A stretch of DNA of 64,000 nucleotides, taken from contig NZ_CP021435.1 of NCBI RefSeq assembly GCF_002549795.1, positions 3,038,001 through 3,102,000 on the forward strand. The letters are read 5' to 3'. The translations under genes and the position numbers were made by a program. Positions 1 through 8,504 of this stretch are shown here, one piece after another; position 1 is the first letter of the stretch; the number at the start of each line of letters is the position of its first letter. The notes beneath the pieces were generated by a model, which was not told where the DNA came from, did not search any database, and saw only the letters and a list, made by a program, of their open reading frames with translations. The stretch comes from Halomonas beimenensis (lineage in GTDB: Bacteria > Pseudomonadota > Gammaproteobacteria > Pseudomonadales > Halomonadaceae).

Positions 1-2
1 TG

Positions 3-1688
3 ATCGAGCTCCGCAATCCCGAGGGGGAATTGATCGCCCGTCGCAAGGCGGATGGCACTATCGACGGCGTGCCGAGCTGGTTCATCGAACTGGTACGCTT
101 CGAAGTGCCACCGAGTCGGGCGGTGATCCAGAGCGGCTGGCAACAGTACGGGAGCCTGACACTGCAGAGCCATCATAGCTTCGCCTATCACTCCCTCTGG
201 CATGGCGCCATTCGGCTGATTGCCTGGTTCGGACTGGCCGCCGTCATCGGCCTGGTGCTCGCCGGCTGGATCGTCCACACCATCCGCCGCCCCCTCGCGG
301 CGGTCACCTCCCAGGCCAGCGACATCGGAGCCCGTCGCTTCACTAGCCGCCCCGAGCCCCGAACCCGAGAGTTGCGCCAGGTGGTGCAGGCCATGAATCA
401 GCTCTCCGCGTCGGTGCGCCAGATGCTGAGCGATGAGAGCAACAAGCTCGACAGGCTACGCCGTCGCGTGCAGCAGGATGAAGTGACCGGCGCCCTGAAC
501 CGTGACGCCTTCCTCACCCAACTGACGACTCATCTGGAAAGCGACGATGAGCGAGCCAGCGGCTGTCTCGTGTTGGTGCGCCTGGCACGTCTGACGGAGA
601 TCAATCAGGCCCTCGGACGCACCGGTACCGACTCGCTACTGAGGGCATTGTGCGAGAGCCTACGCAGGCTGGGCGACACTCACGGCGGAGGCATCGTGGG
701 ACGCCTTAACGGCAGCGACTTCGCCTTGTTGATCCCCGGCGGCGAAGCCCCCGAGGCTCTGACATCGGCCCTGCTGGGAGAGCTGAAGGCCCTACGGCAC
801 GGCGACGCCTCGGCAGGACCGGGACTGCCATCGGCACTCTGCCACTATGCTCCCGGCGACCCGGTCGGCGAACTGCTGGCGGGCCTGGACGGTGCCCTGG
901 CCGCCGCCGAGACTCAGGGCGATCTGGGCCTGCAGTGGGTCGAGGCCCAGCGACGCGACCTGCTGTATACCACCCACGCCGAGTGGCGTCACGCCCTGCT
1001 TCAAGCTCTCTCCCGGGGGGCGCGACTCGCCAGCTTCCCGGTGCTCGATCACAACGGAGCGCTCATCCATCATGAGTCTCCCTCACGGCTCTATCTCGAA
1101 GGCGAGTGGCGAGCGGCTGGCACCTTCATGCCCTGGATGTCTCGCCTGGAACTGACCAGCCAGCTGGATCTGGCGGTGACCAGAACCGCCATCGCCACCA
1201 TTGCGACGGAGCGACGGCCGATGGCTGTCAACCTGTCTCCGGCCTCGATTCACGATGCGCATTTCCTGCTCGAACTCAGCGCGCTGCTCAGGGCGCACCC
1301 CGATGAGGCCGGCCGACTGTGGCTGGAGCTGCCCGAATCGTTGGCCCTTCGCGACCTGGAGAGCTTCCGCAGCCTGTGTCGAGAGCTGCAGCCGCTGGGC
1401 TGCCGCATCGGCCTGGAGCATGTCGGCAGTGAATTCACCCGCCTCGGCGACCTGCAGGACAGCGGCCTCGCCTACCTGAAGATCGACCGCAGCTTGATAC
1501 GGGGCATCGATACCAACCCCCAGCAGCAGGCCATCGTGCGGGGCATGGCAACGCTCTGTCACTCCCTGGGCATCCTGGCCATCGCCGAAGGTGTGGGCAA
1601 CGATCTCGAATGGGAAACGGTGATCGACATCGGCCTGGATGGCGTCACCGGCCCCGGCGTCCGCCAGCCAGACCTGCAGATGGCCTGA
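3..1688 (+). CDS. lapD: LapD-like c-di-GMP receptor with degenerate GGDEF and EAL domains (5' end outside window)
   Basis: The reading frame is open from the first complete codon, so the N-terminus lies upstream. What remains is the end of a periplasmic domain, a membrane helix (about 205-285), a HAMP/S-helix segment, a GGDEF-like domain and an EAL-like domain. The GGDEF signature reads RLNGSDF. The EAL domain has ELPES, EHVGSEF where active enzymes carry DDFGTG, KIDRSLI and AEGVG. Both catalytic centres therefore look dead, as in LapD, an inner-membrane receptor that binds c-di-GMP and sequesters the periplasmic protease LapG so that the adhesin stays on the surface. The adhesin and its exporter lie next door on the opposite strand, which supports this identity. 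A lapG gene just upstream is expected but not visible. Confidence 0.85.
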   Translation: MELRNPEGELIARRKADGTIDGVPSWFIELVRFEVPPSRAVIQSGWQQYGSLTLQSHHSFAYHSLWHGAIRLIAWFGLAAVIGLVLAGWIVHTIRRPLAAVTSQASDIGARRFTSRPEPRTRELRQVVQAMNQLSASVRQMLSDESNKLDRLRRRVQQDEVTGALNRDAFLTQLTTHLESDDERASGCLVLVRLARLTEINQALGRTGTDSLLRALCESLRRLGDTHGGGIVGRLNGSDFALLIPGGEAPEALTSALLGELKALRHGDASAGPGLPSALCHYAPGDPVGELLAGLDGALAAAETQGDLGLQWVEAQRRDLLYTTHAEWRHALLQALSRGARLASFPVLDHNGALIHHESPSRLYLEGEWRAAGTFMPWMSRLELTSQLDLAVTRTAIATIATERRPMAVNLSPASIHDAHFLLELSALLRAHPDEAGRLWLELPESLALRDLESFRSLCRELQPLGCRIGLEHVGSEFTRLGDLQDSGLAYLKIDRSLIRGIDTNPQQQAIVRGMATLCHSLGILAIAEGVGNDLEWETVIDIGLDGVTGPGVRQPDLQMA

Positions 1689-1713
1689 TCATGATCCGGC
1701 ATGGGGGACGGCG

Positions 1714-2034
1714 TTAGATGACGTCATCCCCTTCCGCCATCAGACCCACATGGTTGATGCGACTCCTCAGGCTCTGCCGCGCTATCAGCTTGTCCCTTGC
1801 CGCATCCGGCAGGTCGGTAAAGCGGATCACCCCCTTGTCCATCAGTAGATGGATCACGTCTTCCAGCACGCGAACGAAGTCGAGATCCGAGCGAGTCATC
1901 TCATCATGTTGGCCCGCCCTGTCAAGAAAGTCTCTCAGCCCCTGATCACGACTCTCCACGAATTCCGTACAGTCCTCATCCTCGATCTTGCTGACCTTGA
2001 TGATGCTACCGCTATCATCGCGCTTCACATACAT
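1714..2034 (-). CDS. small conserved protein (family often labelled tryptophan synthase subunit beta-like)
   Basis: This 106-residue acidic protein begins MYVKRDDSG and contains RVLEDVIHLLMDKGVIRFTD followed by LPDAARDKL. I recognise this pattern from short Pseudomonas and Halomonas proteins that databases label tryptophan synthase subunit beta-like. The label is not supported by any visible PLP-enzyme motif, so function is unknown. In-frame ATGs exist at 2043 and 2091. The one at 2034 was chosen because GGA sits about nine bases upstream and family members start MYVKR. The gene follows the adhesin on the same strand but lies beyond the adhesin's terminator hairpin, so it probably has its own promoter or depends on read-through. 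It is convergent with lapD. Confidence 0.7.
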   Translation of the reverse strand: MYVKRDDSGSIIKVSKIEDEDCTEFVESRDQGLRDFLDRAGQHDEMTRSDLDFVRVLEDVIHLLMDKGVIRFTDLPDAARDKLIARQSLRSRINHVGLMAEGDDVI

Positions 2035-2050
2035 GGCGTTCATTCCATTC

Positions 2051-2079
2051 AAAAAAACCGCCCGGCACAACCGGGCGGT
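2051..2079 (-). terminator. Rho-independent terminator of the adhesin gene
   Basis: On the minus strand an 8-9 bp GC-rich stem (CCGCCCGG pairing with CCGGGCGG, plus an A-T pair) with a five-base loop is followed directly by seven T residues. It lies about 30 bases after the adhesin stop codon. Confidence 0.88.
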
Positions 2080-2109
2080 GATCTTAGGCAAGGGGTGAAG
2101 ACGCGTATT

Positions 2110-5100
2110 CTACTGATCGATATTCAGTTGACCACTGGCCACCATCTTGGCGATCAGGTCTTCACCATCTCCCGGCGATGCGCCGAAATCACTGAAGGAC
2201 TGGCCCTCCAGACGCGTCACCTGGTCGGCATTTTGCTTGTCGCCACCCAGCTCGCCCTGTGAGTTCAGGTACAGTACGGTATCGCCGTCTTCCTGTTCGG
2301 CGACGATATAGCTGCTGAGATCGACCGCCGATTCTTCTCCCTGGAGCAGGTCGGCCACATCCAGCACATCATCGCCTTCGGCGAAGTCCTTGACCACATC
2401 GGTGGCAGGAGCGCCAATGGTTCCCTCATCTCCAAGCTGCCACTGGAACACATCGTCACCCTCTTCGCCGATCAGGAGATCGTCTCCGGCACCGCCGATC
2501 AGGACGTCCCCCTCCTCTCCGCCTTGGAGGGTATTGGCACCGCCGTCTCCATGGACGAACGCCTCACCGGACTCGGCAAGATAGCCGATGGGCTTGACGG
2601 CGAACTCCGAGTCGCCGCTGGAGTTTCCATCGAAGGCGATATAGCTGAAGGAGTCGTCGCTGGTGATCTCCACTCGACCATTCGAGGCCTCGACCGGGGA
2701 CGGATCTCCGATGCGATTGCCGTCGCTATCGAAAAGCGAGTAGGTCGCTCCATTCAATTCGCCCTTGATCGAGAAGGTCATGGCTTCCAAGGGCTGTGTG
2801 ACCTGGATCAACAGCGCCTCGTGGCCATCGATCATCCCGGGGTCATCCTGATGGCCATTGGAGCGATGATCGACGCCGAAATACCCCTCCGAATCCTTCG
2901 GCGCCCCCTTGGTGGAGCCACTCCCTTCCATGGCATCACCCTTCAGACGACCGCCGTGACCATTGTTGGCGTAGGTGCCGGTATTGCCATTGCCCCCGCC
3001 ATTGCCGCTGGTGTGGGCCGCGACCCCAGCGATAATGCCGTCGACACTCGGCGGCTCGAAGGTCTCGGCAGTCGCCACCAGCAAGTCGTCGCTATCACCG
3101 CTACCGAGATTGCCGGCGGCATCGGCATAGCTGTCGTCGTCGATGGTGGCGGTGGCATCTTCTCCGGGCTCCCCGGTCGCGACCACGGTACCGGTCCAGA
3201 GTGTCGAGTCGGCGCCATCCTGACTCAGCTCACCCTCCAGCTCCAGTCCATCAAGCTGCAGCAACTCGGCTACCTGCTCAGCCGTCAGCGGCTCACCCCC
3301 GTCCGCTCCGTGAGCGATCTCGCTGAAGGCAATGGTAATCGCGGTCGACGCTCCCTCGATCAGCGGCTCACCCTGGTTACCCAGGGTGACATCGACGGTA
3401 GGCGCACTGACATCGACGTCGTAGTCGCGCTCGGCCTCGGCTCCGTAGGCGTTGCCGGCGTCGTCCTCGCCGCTGACGCTGGCCTCGACCCGGTCGTGGT
3501 CGGCCAGCACGCCGCCCGGCACCTCGATGGCGTAGTTGCCGTCGGCGTCCACCGTGCCGGTGTAGTCGTTGCCGCCCACGGTGAGGGTCACGGTGTCGCC
3601 CTCGCCGGCGTCGCCGCCGACGCTGCCGGTCACGGTGATGGTCTGGGTGGCTTCGTCGCCGTTGATCACGTCGTCGCCGGTGAGGGGATCGATGCCGATG
3701 CTGGCGTCGGCCTCGGTGTCGACGGCGTAGTCGCGCTCGGCCTCGGCCCCGTAGGCGTTGCCGGCGTCGTCCTCGCCGCTGACGCTGGCCTCGACCCGGT
3801 CGTGGTCGGCCAGCACGCCGCCCGGCACCTCGATGGCGTAGTTGCCGTCGGCGTCCACCGTGCCGGTGTAGTCGTTGCCGCCCACGGTGAGGGTGACGGT
3901 GTCGCCCTCGCCGGCGTCGCCGCCGACGCTGCCGGTCACGCTGATCGGCTGGCCGGCTTCGTCGCCGTTGATCACGTCGTCGCCGGTGAGGGGATCGATG
4001 CCGATGCTGGCGTCGGCCTCGGTGTCGACGGCGTAGTCGCGCTCGGCCTCGGCCCCGTAGGCGTTGCCGGCGTCGTCCTCGCCGCTGACGCTGGCCTCGA
4101 CCCGGTCGTGGTCGGCCAGCACGCCGCCCGGCACCTCGATGGCGTAGTTGCCGTCGGCGTCCACCGTGCCGGTGTAGTCGTTGCCGCCCACGGTGAGGGT
4201 GACGGTGTCGCCCTCGCCGGCGTCGCCGCCGACGCTGCCGGTCACGCTGATCGGCTGGCCGGCTTCGTCGCCGTTGATCACGTCGTCGCCGGTGAGGGGA
4301 TCGATGCCGATGCTGGCGTCGGCCTCGGTGTCGACGGCGTAGTCGCGCTCGGCCTCGGCCCCGTAGGCGTTGCCGGCGTCGTCCTCGCCGCTGACGCTGG
4401 CCTCGACCCGGTCGTGGTCGGCCAGCACGCCGCCCGGCACCTCGATGGCGTAGTTGCCGTCGGCGTCCACCGTGCCGGTGTAGTCGTTGCCGCCCACGGT
4501 GAGGGTCACGGTGTCGCCCTCGCCGGCGTCGCCGCCGACGCTGCCGGTCACGGTGATGGTCTGGGTGGCTTCGTCGCCGTTGATCACGTCGTCGCCGGTG
4601 AGGGGATCGATGCCGATGCTGGCGTCGGCCTCGGTGTCGACGGCGTAGTCGCGCTCGGCCTCGGCCCCGTAGGCGTTGCCGGCGTCGTCCTCGCCGCTGA
4701 CGCTGGCCTCGACCCGGTCGTGGTCGGCCAGCACGCCGCCCGGCACCTCGATGGCGTAGTTGCCGTCGGCGTCCACCGTGCCGGTGTAGTCGTTGCCGCC
4801 CACGGTGAGGGTGACGGTGTCGCCCTCGCCGGCGTCGCCGCCGACGCTGCCGGTCACGCTGATCGGCTGGCCGGCTTCGTCGCCGTTGATCACGTCGTCG
4901 CCGGTGAGGGGATCGATGCCGATGCTGGCGTCGGCCTCGGTGTCGACGGCGTAGTCGCGCTCGGCCTCGGCCCCGTAGGCGTTGCCGGCGTCGTCCTCGC
5001 CGCTGACGCTGGCCTCGACCCGGTCGTGGTCGGCCAGCACGCCGCCCGGCACCTCGATGGCGTAGTTGCCGTCGGCGTCCACCGTGCCGGTGTAGTCGTT

Positions 5101-6297
5101 GCCGCCCACGGTGAGGGTCACGGTGTCGCCCTCGCCGGCGTCGCCGCCGACGCTGCCGGTCACGGTGATGGTCTGGGTGGCTTCGTCGCCGTTGATCACG
5201 TCGTCGCCGGTGAGGGGATCGATGCCGATGCTGGCGTCGGCCTCGGTGTCGAGCCCCTTGCTGTCCTGATCGCTAGCCCGATTGCCGGCCGCATCCATGA
5301 TTGTGGCGACAACGCTGACCTCGGTATCAGCAGTGGTCACCGCCACCTCGATACTCAGGCCGTCATCGAGCATCGCCTGGGTGACGTCCCCATTGAACAG
5401 CTCATTGCCCTTGTCGTCTGTGACCACCAGGGAATCGCCCAACTCGGTGCCTTCCTCCAGGGTCACCAGGGTGGTCACGGTGCCGTCTTCGCCGATCTCT
5501 TCCCGATTGAAAACGCCGTCCTCGCCGGCCCCCTGCAGGGTCACGGTCACGCCTGGAGACTGAGTATCGGGCTCGGGCTCGGGCTCCGGTTCGGGTTCCG
5601 GTTCGGGCTCAGGTTCCGGCTCCGGTTCGGGTTCGGGTTCCGGTTCGGGCTCGGGTTCCGGCTCCGGTTCGGGTTCGGGTTCCGGCTCCGGTTCGGGCTC
5701 CGGCTCGGGCTCCGGCTCGGGTTCCGGCTCCGGCTCCGGCTCCGGCTCGGGTTCCGGCTCCGGTTCCGGTTCGGGCTCCGGCTCGGGCTCGGGGTCGAGC
5801 TGCGTCACCTCGAGAGCAACCGGCTCGGGTGTGGTGGGTGGGTCGGAATCCTCGCCCTCCTGGGCATTGCCCAAGGCCAGCCCGGCCTCCGGAGTCTCCT
5901 CGATGATACGCGCCAGGCGCACGAAATCATGTCCGCTTCCGGCGCCCGGACCACCACCGCCACCGGCGGCGGTAGCCTCCAAGCCTTCGAGCAGGTCACC
6001 TTCGCCCTCGTTCAGCGCGGTCAGCAGGGCCTCCAGATCGGCATCCTGGACGCTGCTGGCCTCCACATCCGGCGAGGTCTCGGCATCCACCTCGGGTGTC
6101 ATGGCGACTTCCTGACCACCCTCGATAGCCACGGGCGCCAGGCCATCATGGAAGTCGAGGTGTACGATGCCGTTATCGGAGGTAACCAGCACCTCGCCCT
6201 CTCGCAGGAGGTCGCCGACGCTCAACTCCCTCAGGTTGCCATCGGCGTCTCGCGCCCAGGCCTGACCGGTAATCGATTGAATGGTTGGCATTGCCAT
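2110..6297 (-). CDS. lapA: LapA-like repeat adhesin with LapG-type cleavage site, RTX repeats and type I secretion signal
   Basis: This 1395-residue cell-surface adhesin is small for the family. The N-terminus (about 1-150) resembles the LapA retention module ([18 protein letters not shown]). It carries T109-A110-A111-G112, the TAAG motif cut by LapG, followed by a [10 protein letters not shown] segment. Residues 169-243 are an uninterrupted Pro-Glu tract. Residues about 350-960 are six near-identical 102-residue Ig-like repeats, then another Ig-like/SwmB-type unit to about 1075. From residue 1248 come RTX nonapeptide-like repeats ([17 protein letters not shown]) and a type I secretion C-terminus. 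Export would be by the LapB/LapC/TolC-OmpA system encoded upstream, and release would be controlled by LapD and LapG. The start at 6297 has AAAGGAAA at good spacing. No signal peptide is expected. Confidence 0.9.
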   Translation of the reverse strand: MAMPTIQSITGQAWARDADGNLRELSVGDLLREGEVLVTSDNGIVHLDFHDGLAPVAIEGGQEVAMTPEVDAETSPDVEASSVQDADLEALLTALNEGEGDLLEGLEATAAGGGGGPGAGSGHDFVRLARIIEETPEAGLALGNAQEGEDSDPPTTPEPVALEVTQLDPEPEPEPEPEPEPEPEPEPEPEPEPEPEPEPEPEPEPEPEPEPEPEPEPEPEPEPEPEPEPEPEPEPEPEPEPEPDTQSPGVTVTLQGAGEDGVFNREEIGEDGTVTTLVTLEEGTELGDSLVVTDDKGNELFNGDVTQAMLDDGLSIEVAVTTADTEVSVVATIMDAAGNRASDQDSKGLDTEADASIGIDPLTGDDVINGDEATQTITVTGSVGGDAGEGDTVTLTVGGNDYTGTVDADGNYAIEVPGGVLADHDRVEASVSGEDDAGNAYGAEAERDYAVDTEADASIGIDPLTGDDVINGDEAGQPISVTGSVGGDAGEGDTVTLTVGGNDYTGTVDADGNYAIEVPGGVLADHDRVEASVSGEDDAGNAYGAEAERDYAVDTEADASIGIDPLTGDDVINGDEATQTITVTGSVGGDAGEGDTVTLTVGGNDYTGTVDADGNYAIEVPGGVLADHDRVEASVSGEDDAGNAYGAEAERDYAVDTEADASIGIDPLTGDDVINGDEAGQPISVTGSVGGDAGEGDTVTLTVGGNDYTGTVDADGNYAIEVPGGVLADHDRVEASVSGEDDAGNAYGAEAERDYAVDTEADASIGIDPLTGDDVINGDEAGQPISVTGSVGGDAGEGDTVTLTVGGNDYTGTVDADGNYAIEVPGGVLADHDRVEASVSGEDDAGNAYGAEAERDYAVDTEADASIGIDPLTGDDVINGDEATQTITVTGSVGGDAGEGDTVTLTVGGNDYTGTVDADGNYAIEVPGGVLADHDRVEASVSGEDDAGNAYGAEAERDYDVDVSAPTVDVTLGNQGEPLIEGASTAITIAFSEIAHGADGGEPLTAEQVAELLQLDGLELEGELSQDGADSTLWTGTVVATGEPGEDATATIDDDSYADAAGNLGSGDSDDLLVATAETFEPPSVDGIIAGVAAHTSGNGGGNGNTGTYANNGHGGRLKGDAMEGSGSTKGAPKDSEGYFGVDHRSNGHQDDPGMIDGHEALLIQVTQPLEAMTFSIKGELNGATYSLFDSDGNRIGDPSPVEASNGRVEITSDDSFSYIAFDGNSSGDSEFAVKPIGYLAESGEAFVHGDGGANTLQGGEEGDVLIGGAGDDLLIGEEGDDVFQWQLGDEGTIGAPATDVVKDFAEGDDVLDVADLLQGEESAVDLSSYIVAEQEDGDTVLYLNSQGELGGDKQNADQVTRLEGQSFSDFGASPGDGEDLIAKMVASGQLNIDQ
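3421..5251 (-). repeat. six tandem 306-bp repeats inside the adhesin gene
   Basis: The period is exactly 306 bp (102 codons), and copies are nearly identical at DNA level. Two sequence types occur. Type A encodes ATQTITV and type B encodes AGQPISV, and a linked synonymous change (GTCACG versus GTGACG, plus strand) follows the type. From N- to C-terminus the order is A-B-A-B-B-A, as expected from unequal recombination. Confidence 0.95.
5569..5793 (-). repeat. (Pro-Glu)37-Pro hinge tract in the adhesin gene
   Basis: 225 bp encode 75 uninterrupted residues alternating Pro and Glu, flanked by Asp on both sides. Codons alternate irregularly (CCC or CCG with GAG or GAA), so the DNA is a degenerate hexamer repeat prone to slippage. 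It would form a stiff, negatively charged spacer between the membrane-proximal module and the Ig-like repeats. Confidence 0.95.
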
Positions 6298-6350
6298 AAC
6301 GAATTTTCCTTTGCATAAGCCTTGACCGTGCCGAGCGGGCGGCCTTGGTC

Positions 6351-6380
6351 CTTGTATTACTGATAAAAGATGCTATGCAA
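6351..6380 (-). promoter_or_regulatory. possible promoter of the adhesin gene
   Basis: On the minus strand TTGCAT and TACAAG are separated by 18 bases, about 55 bases before the adhesin start codon. The match to sigma-70 is moderate (four of six at each box). The separating palindrome upstream argues that the adhesin is at least partly transcribed on its own. Confidence 0.28.
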
Positions 6381-6394
6381 GGCGAGGAAGGAAA

Positions 6395-6435
6395 CCTATC
6401 GTACCGATGGCCTAGGCGGCCATCGCTGCGATAGG
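6395..6435 (-). terminator. two-tier palindrome between luxR and the adhesin gene, probable terminator or attenuator
   Basis: Outer arms CCTATCG/CGATAGG (7 bp) and inner arms GATGGCC/GGCCATC (7 bp) are separated by a 4/4 internal loop and close on a five-base loop. The element starts about 10 bases after the luxR stop codon. The following minus-strand sequence is TTTCCTTCC, a weak T tract, so termination may be partial. Confidence 0.5.
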
Positions 6436-6445
6436 GCGGGACCGA

Positions 6446-7060
6446 TCAGGCATCGACGGTCTCCGATCGGGAGAGGTGCAGCACCAGCTGCATGCGATCT
6501 CGCACCTCCAGCTTGCGGAAGATGGCGCTGAGGTGGCACTTGACGGTGCGATCGCTGATCGCCAGGTGCCGAGCCACCTCCTTGTTGCTCTGGCCTTCCG
6601 CCACGGCCAAGGCCACGGCGCGCTCGCGCTCGGTCAGGCGCTCAAGCCCTTGCTGACTGCCCCGGGGGGCGCCGCCCAAGGCACTGAAGCCGGCGCCGAC
6701 GACGCGGGAGACCAGCTCCGGCCCTACCCAGAGCCCCTCATGGGTCACCACCGTGGCCACGCGGTGCAACACCTCGGGATTGGCCAGGGCATGCACATAG
6801 CCCCGGGCGCCAGCCTCCAGGGCCTCGAGCCCCTGAGCCTGATTGGGTCGGTAGGAGAGCACCACGACCGCCGCTCCCCGTTGACTCCACTGCCGTACCA
6901 GCATCGGCCACTCATCGACTCGCTCGGAAACCCAGACCAGGCCGCTGCTCCCCATCTGCGACCGGGCCTGTTCTACCGTGCCGCACTCGCCTTCCGGGAA
7001 GGCGGCCTGCCAGCGCGGGAGCGTCTCTTCCCCATGAACCACGATAAGCGTCTGTTCCAT
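6446..7060 (-). CDS. LuxR-family regulator with receiver-like N-terminal domain
   Basis: This 204-residue protein has a C-terminal LuxR/FixJ helix-turn-helix (LTERERAVALAVAEGQSNKEV, then RTVKCHLSAIFRKL). The N-terminal part has the length and pattern of a CheY-like receiver (VVVLSYR, EAGARGYVHA), but I see no clear phosphorylatable Asp at the usual place (VWVSERVDEW). It may be a pseudo-receiver. The start at 7060 has AAAGGTGA upstream and lies five bases beyond the stop of the HlyD-type gene. A longer start at 7096 would overlap that gene. It is the last gene of the secretion operon and directly precedes the adhesin gene, which suggests adhesin or secretion control. This is inferred from position only. 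Confidence 0.8.
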   Translation of the reverse strand: MEQTLIVVHGEETLPRWQAAFPEGECGTVEQARSQMGSSGLVWVSERVDEWPMLVRQWSQRGAAVVVLSYRPNQAQGLEALEAGARGYVHALANPEVLHRVATVVTHEGLWVGPELVSRVVGAGFSALGGAPRGSQQGLERLTERERAVALAVAEGQSNKEVARHLAISDRTVKCHLSAIFRKLEVRDRMQLVLHLSRSETVDA

Positions 7061-7064
7061 GCGA

Positions 7065-8504
7065 TCACCTTTCGGATAGGGCGTTGCCAGCGCCACGCAA
7101 GATCGGCTTGAGGAGGTATTCCAGTACGCTGCGCTTGCCGGTGATCACATCCACCTGGGCGGTCATGCCGGGGATGATGGTCAGCTCGCGGCGCCGAAAG
7201 CCGGCCAGGCTTTCCTCGGTTGCCCGCACTCGAACCAGATAGAAGGTGTTGTCATCATCGTCGGCGATGGTGTCGGCGCTGATATGCTCGAGCTCCGCCT
7301 CGAGGCCGCCATAGATGGCATAGTCATAGGCCGTCAGCTTGATGGTGGCGGGCTGCCCGGGGCGCAGGAAGGCGATATCCCGTGGCGCGATTCGCGCTTC
7401 CACGAGCAGCAGCTCATCCTCGGGAACGATCTCCACCACATCCTGGCCGGGCTGGGCGACGCCCCCCAGGGTATTGATATGCATCCGCTGTACGACCCCG
7501 TCCACGGGAGAGCGAATCTCCGCCAGGCGTACCCGGTCCTGCAGGCCGGCGCTCGACTCGTCTAGCGCCGAAAGCTCGCCGACGGCCGATGCCAGCCGAT
7601 CGCGCCACTCGCCGCGTTTCTCCAGCACCACCTCACGCAGCCGAGCCTCGGCCTCCTCCACCGCGGCCTCCAGCCGGGCCACCTGGGACCTCGCCTGGTT
7701 GCGCTCGCCGGAGGCCCGAGACACTTCTCGCTCGAGCCGCAATACCTCCACTTCGGAGACGGCGCCGGCCTCCAGCAACGGACGAGTCAGTTCCAGCTCG
7801 CGGTTGACCATCCGCAACTCACGGCTTGCCGTATCCACCCGCGATTGGGCCTCGTTGAGCTCCTCCCGGCGCTGCTCGAGCCGTTCCCGCGCGATATCCC
7901 GGGCCTCCTCCAGTTCGGCGCGACGACTCGCGTGGAGCTCCCGCTCCTGGGCGACGAGCTCCGGTGCCTCTTCCACCAGCGCCGCCCCCGGCCGGAATGG
8001 CTCACCGTTCACCAGGGCGCGCAGGCCGGCGATCCGGGCCTGCAGCGCCTGTGCCTGGGCACGATTCTCGCGAAAGTTCGCCACGAAGCGGGTAGGGTCG
8101 AGACGCATCAAGAGCTGCCCTTCCTCGACCCGCTCGCCCTCGCGCGCCAGGATCTCCTGCACCACGCCGCCATCATAGGACTGTACCTTCTGGAGCTGCG
8201 AGGAGGGGATGACCCTCCCCGCGCCCCGGGCCACCTCGTCGAGCTGGGCAAGGAAGGCCCACCCCGCCAGCAAGATCAGCGACAGGAAGACGACATAGAG
8301 CAGCCCCCGGGCACGCAGCGGCTCCTGCTGCAGGCGCGCCCAATCGGCGTCGCTTGCCCAGTCGCGATGAAGGTGGAGTGACGACACCCCTCGCGCGAAG
8401 AGACGATCGATCAAGGGACGCATCGGCTTGCCGCCCCGCAGGGAGAATTGCCCGATGGCCTCGAAGCTTCGTTGTTCCAGAGATGACGGCCGGGACTCGG
8501 TCAT
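7065..8504 (-). CDS. lapC: LapC-like periplasmic adaptor (HlyD family) of the type I secretion system
   Basis: This is a 479-residue membrane fusion protein. A single membrane helix lies near residues 70-90 (GLLYVVFLSLILLAGWAFLA). It is followed by a lipoyl/biotinyl-like half (GGVVQEILAREGERVEEGQL), a long coiled coil rich in Glu and Arg, the second half (IRSPVDGVVQRMHINTLGG) and a beta-barrel region ending in the HlyD family signature area (ELTIIPGMTAQVDVITGKRS). It links the ABC exporter in the inner membrane to the outer-membrane channel. Its ATG overlaps the stop of the exporter gene as ATGA, so the two are translationally coupled. Confidence 0.93.
   Translation of the reverse strand: MTESRPSSLEQRSFEAIGQFSLRGGKPMRPLIDRLFARGVSSLHLHRDWASDADWARLQQEPLRARGLLYVVFLSLILLAGWAFLAQLDEVARGAGRVIPSSQLQKVQSYDGGVVQEILAREGERVEEGQLLMRLDPTRFVANFRENRAQAQALQARIAGLRALVNGEPFRPGAALVEEAPELVAQERELHASRRAELEEARDIARERLEQRREELNEAQSRVDTASRELRMVNRELELTRPLLEAGAVSEVEVLRLEREVSRASGERNQARSQVARLEAAVEEAEARLREVVLEKRGEWRDRLASAVGELSALDESSAGLQDRVRLAEIRSPVDGVVQRMHINTLGGVAQPGQDVVEIVPEDELLLVEARIAPRDIAFLRPGQPATIKLTAYDYAIYGGLEAELEHISADTIADDDDNTFYLVRVRATEESLAGFRRRELTIIPGMTAQVDVITGKRSVLEYLLKPILRGAGNALSER

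Noticed and set aside
3421-5251. CRISPR or mobile-element repeats
   Set aside because: The 306-bp units are in frame inside one adhesin gene and encode Ig-like domains.
2524-6318. 1264-residue plus-strand open frame opposite the adhesin
   Set aside because: It is the mirror of the repeats. Its text is [15 protein letters not shown]-type low-complexity with the same 102-residue period, no domain, and no SD. The minus-strand frame has all adhesin landmarks.
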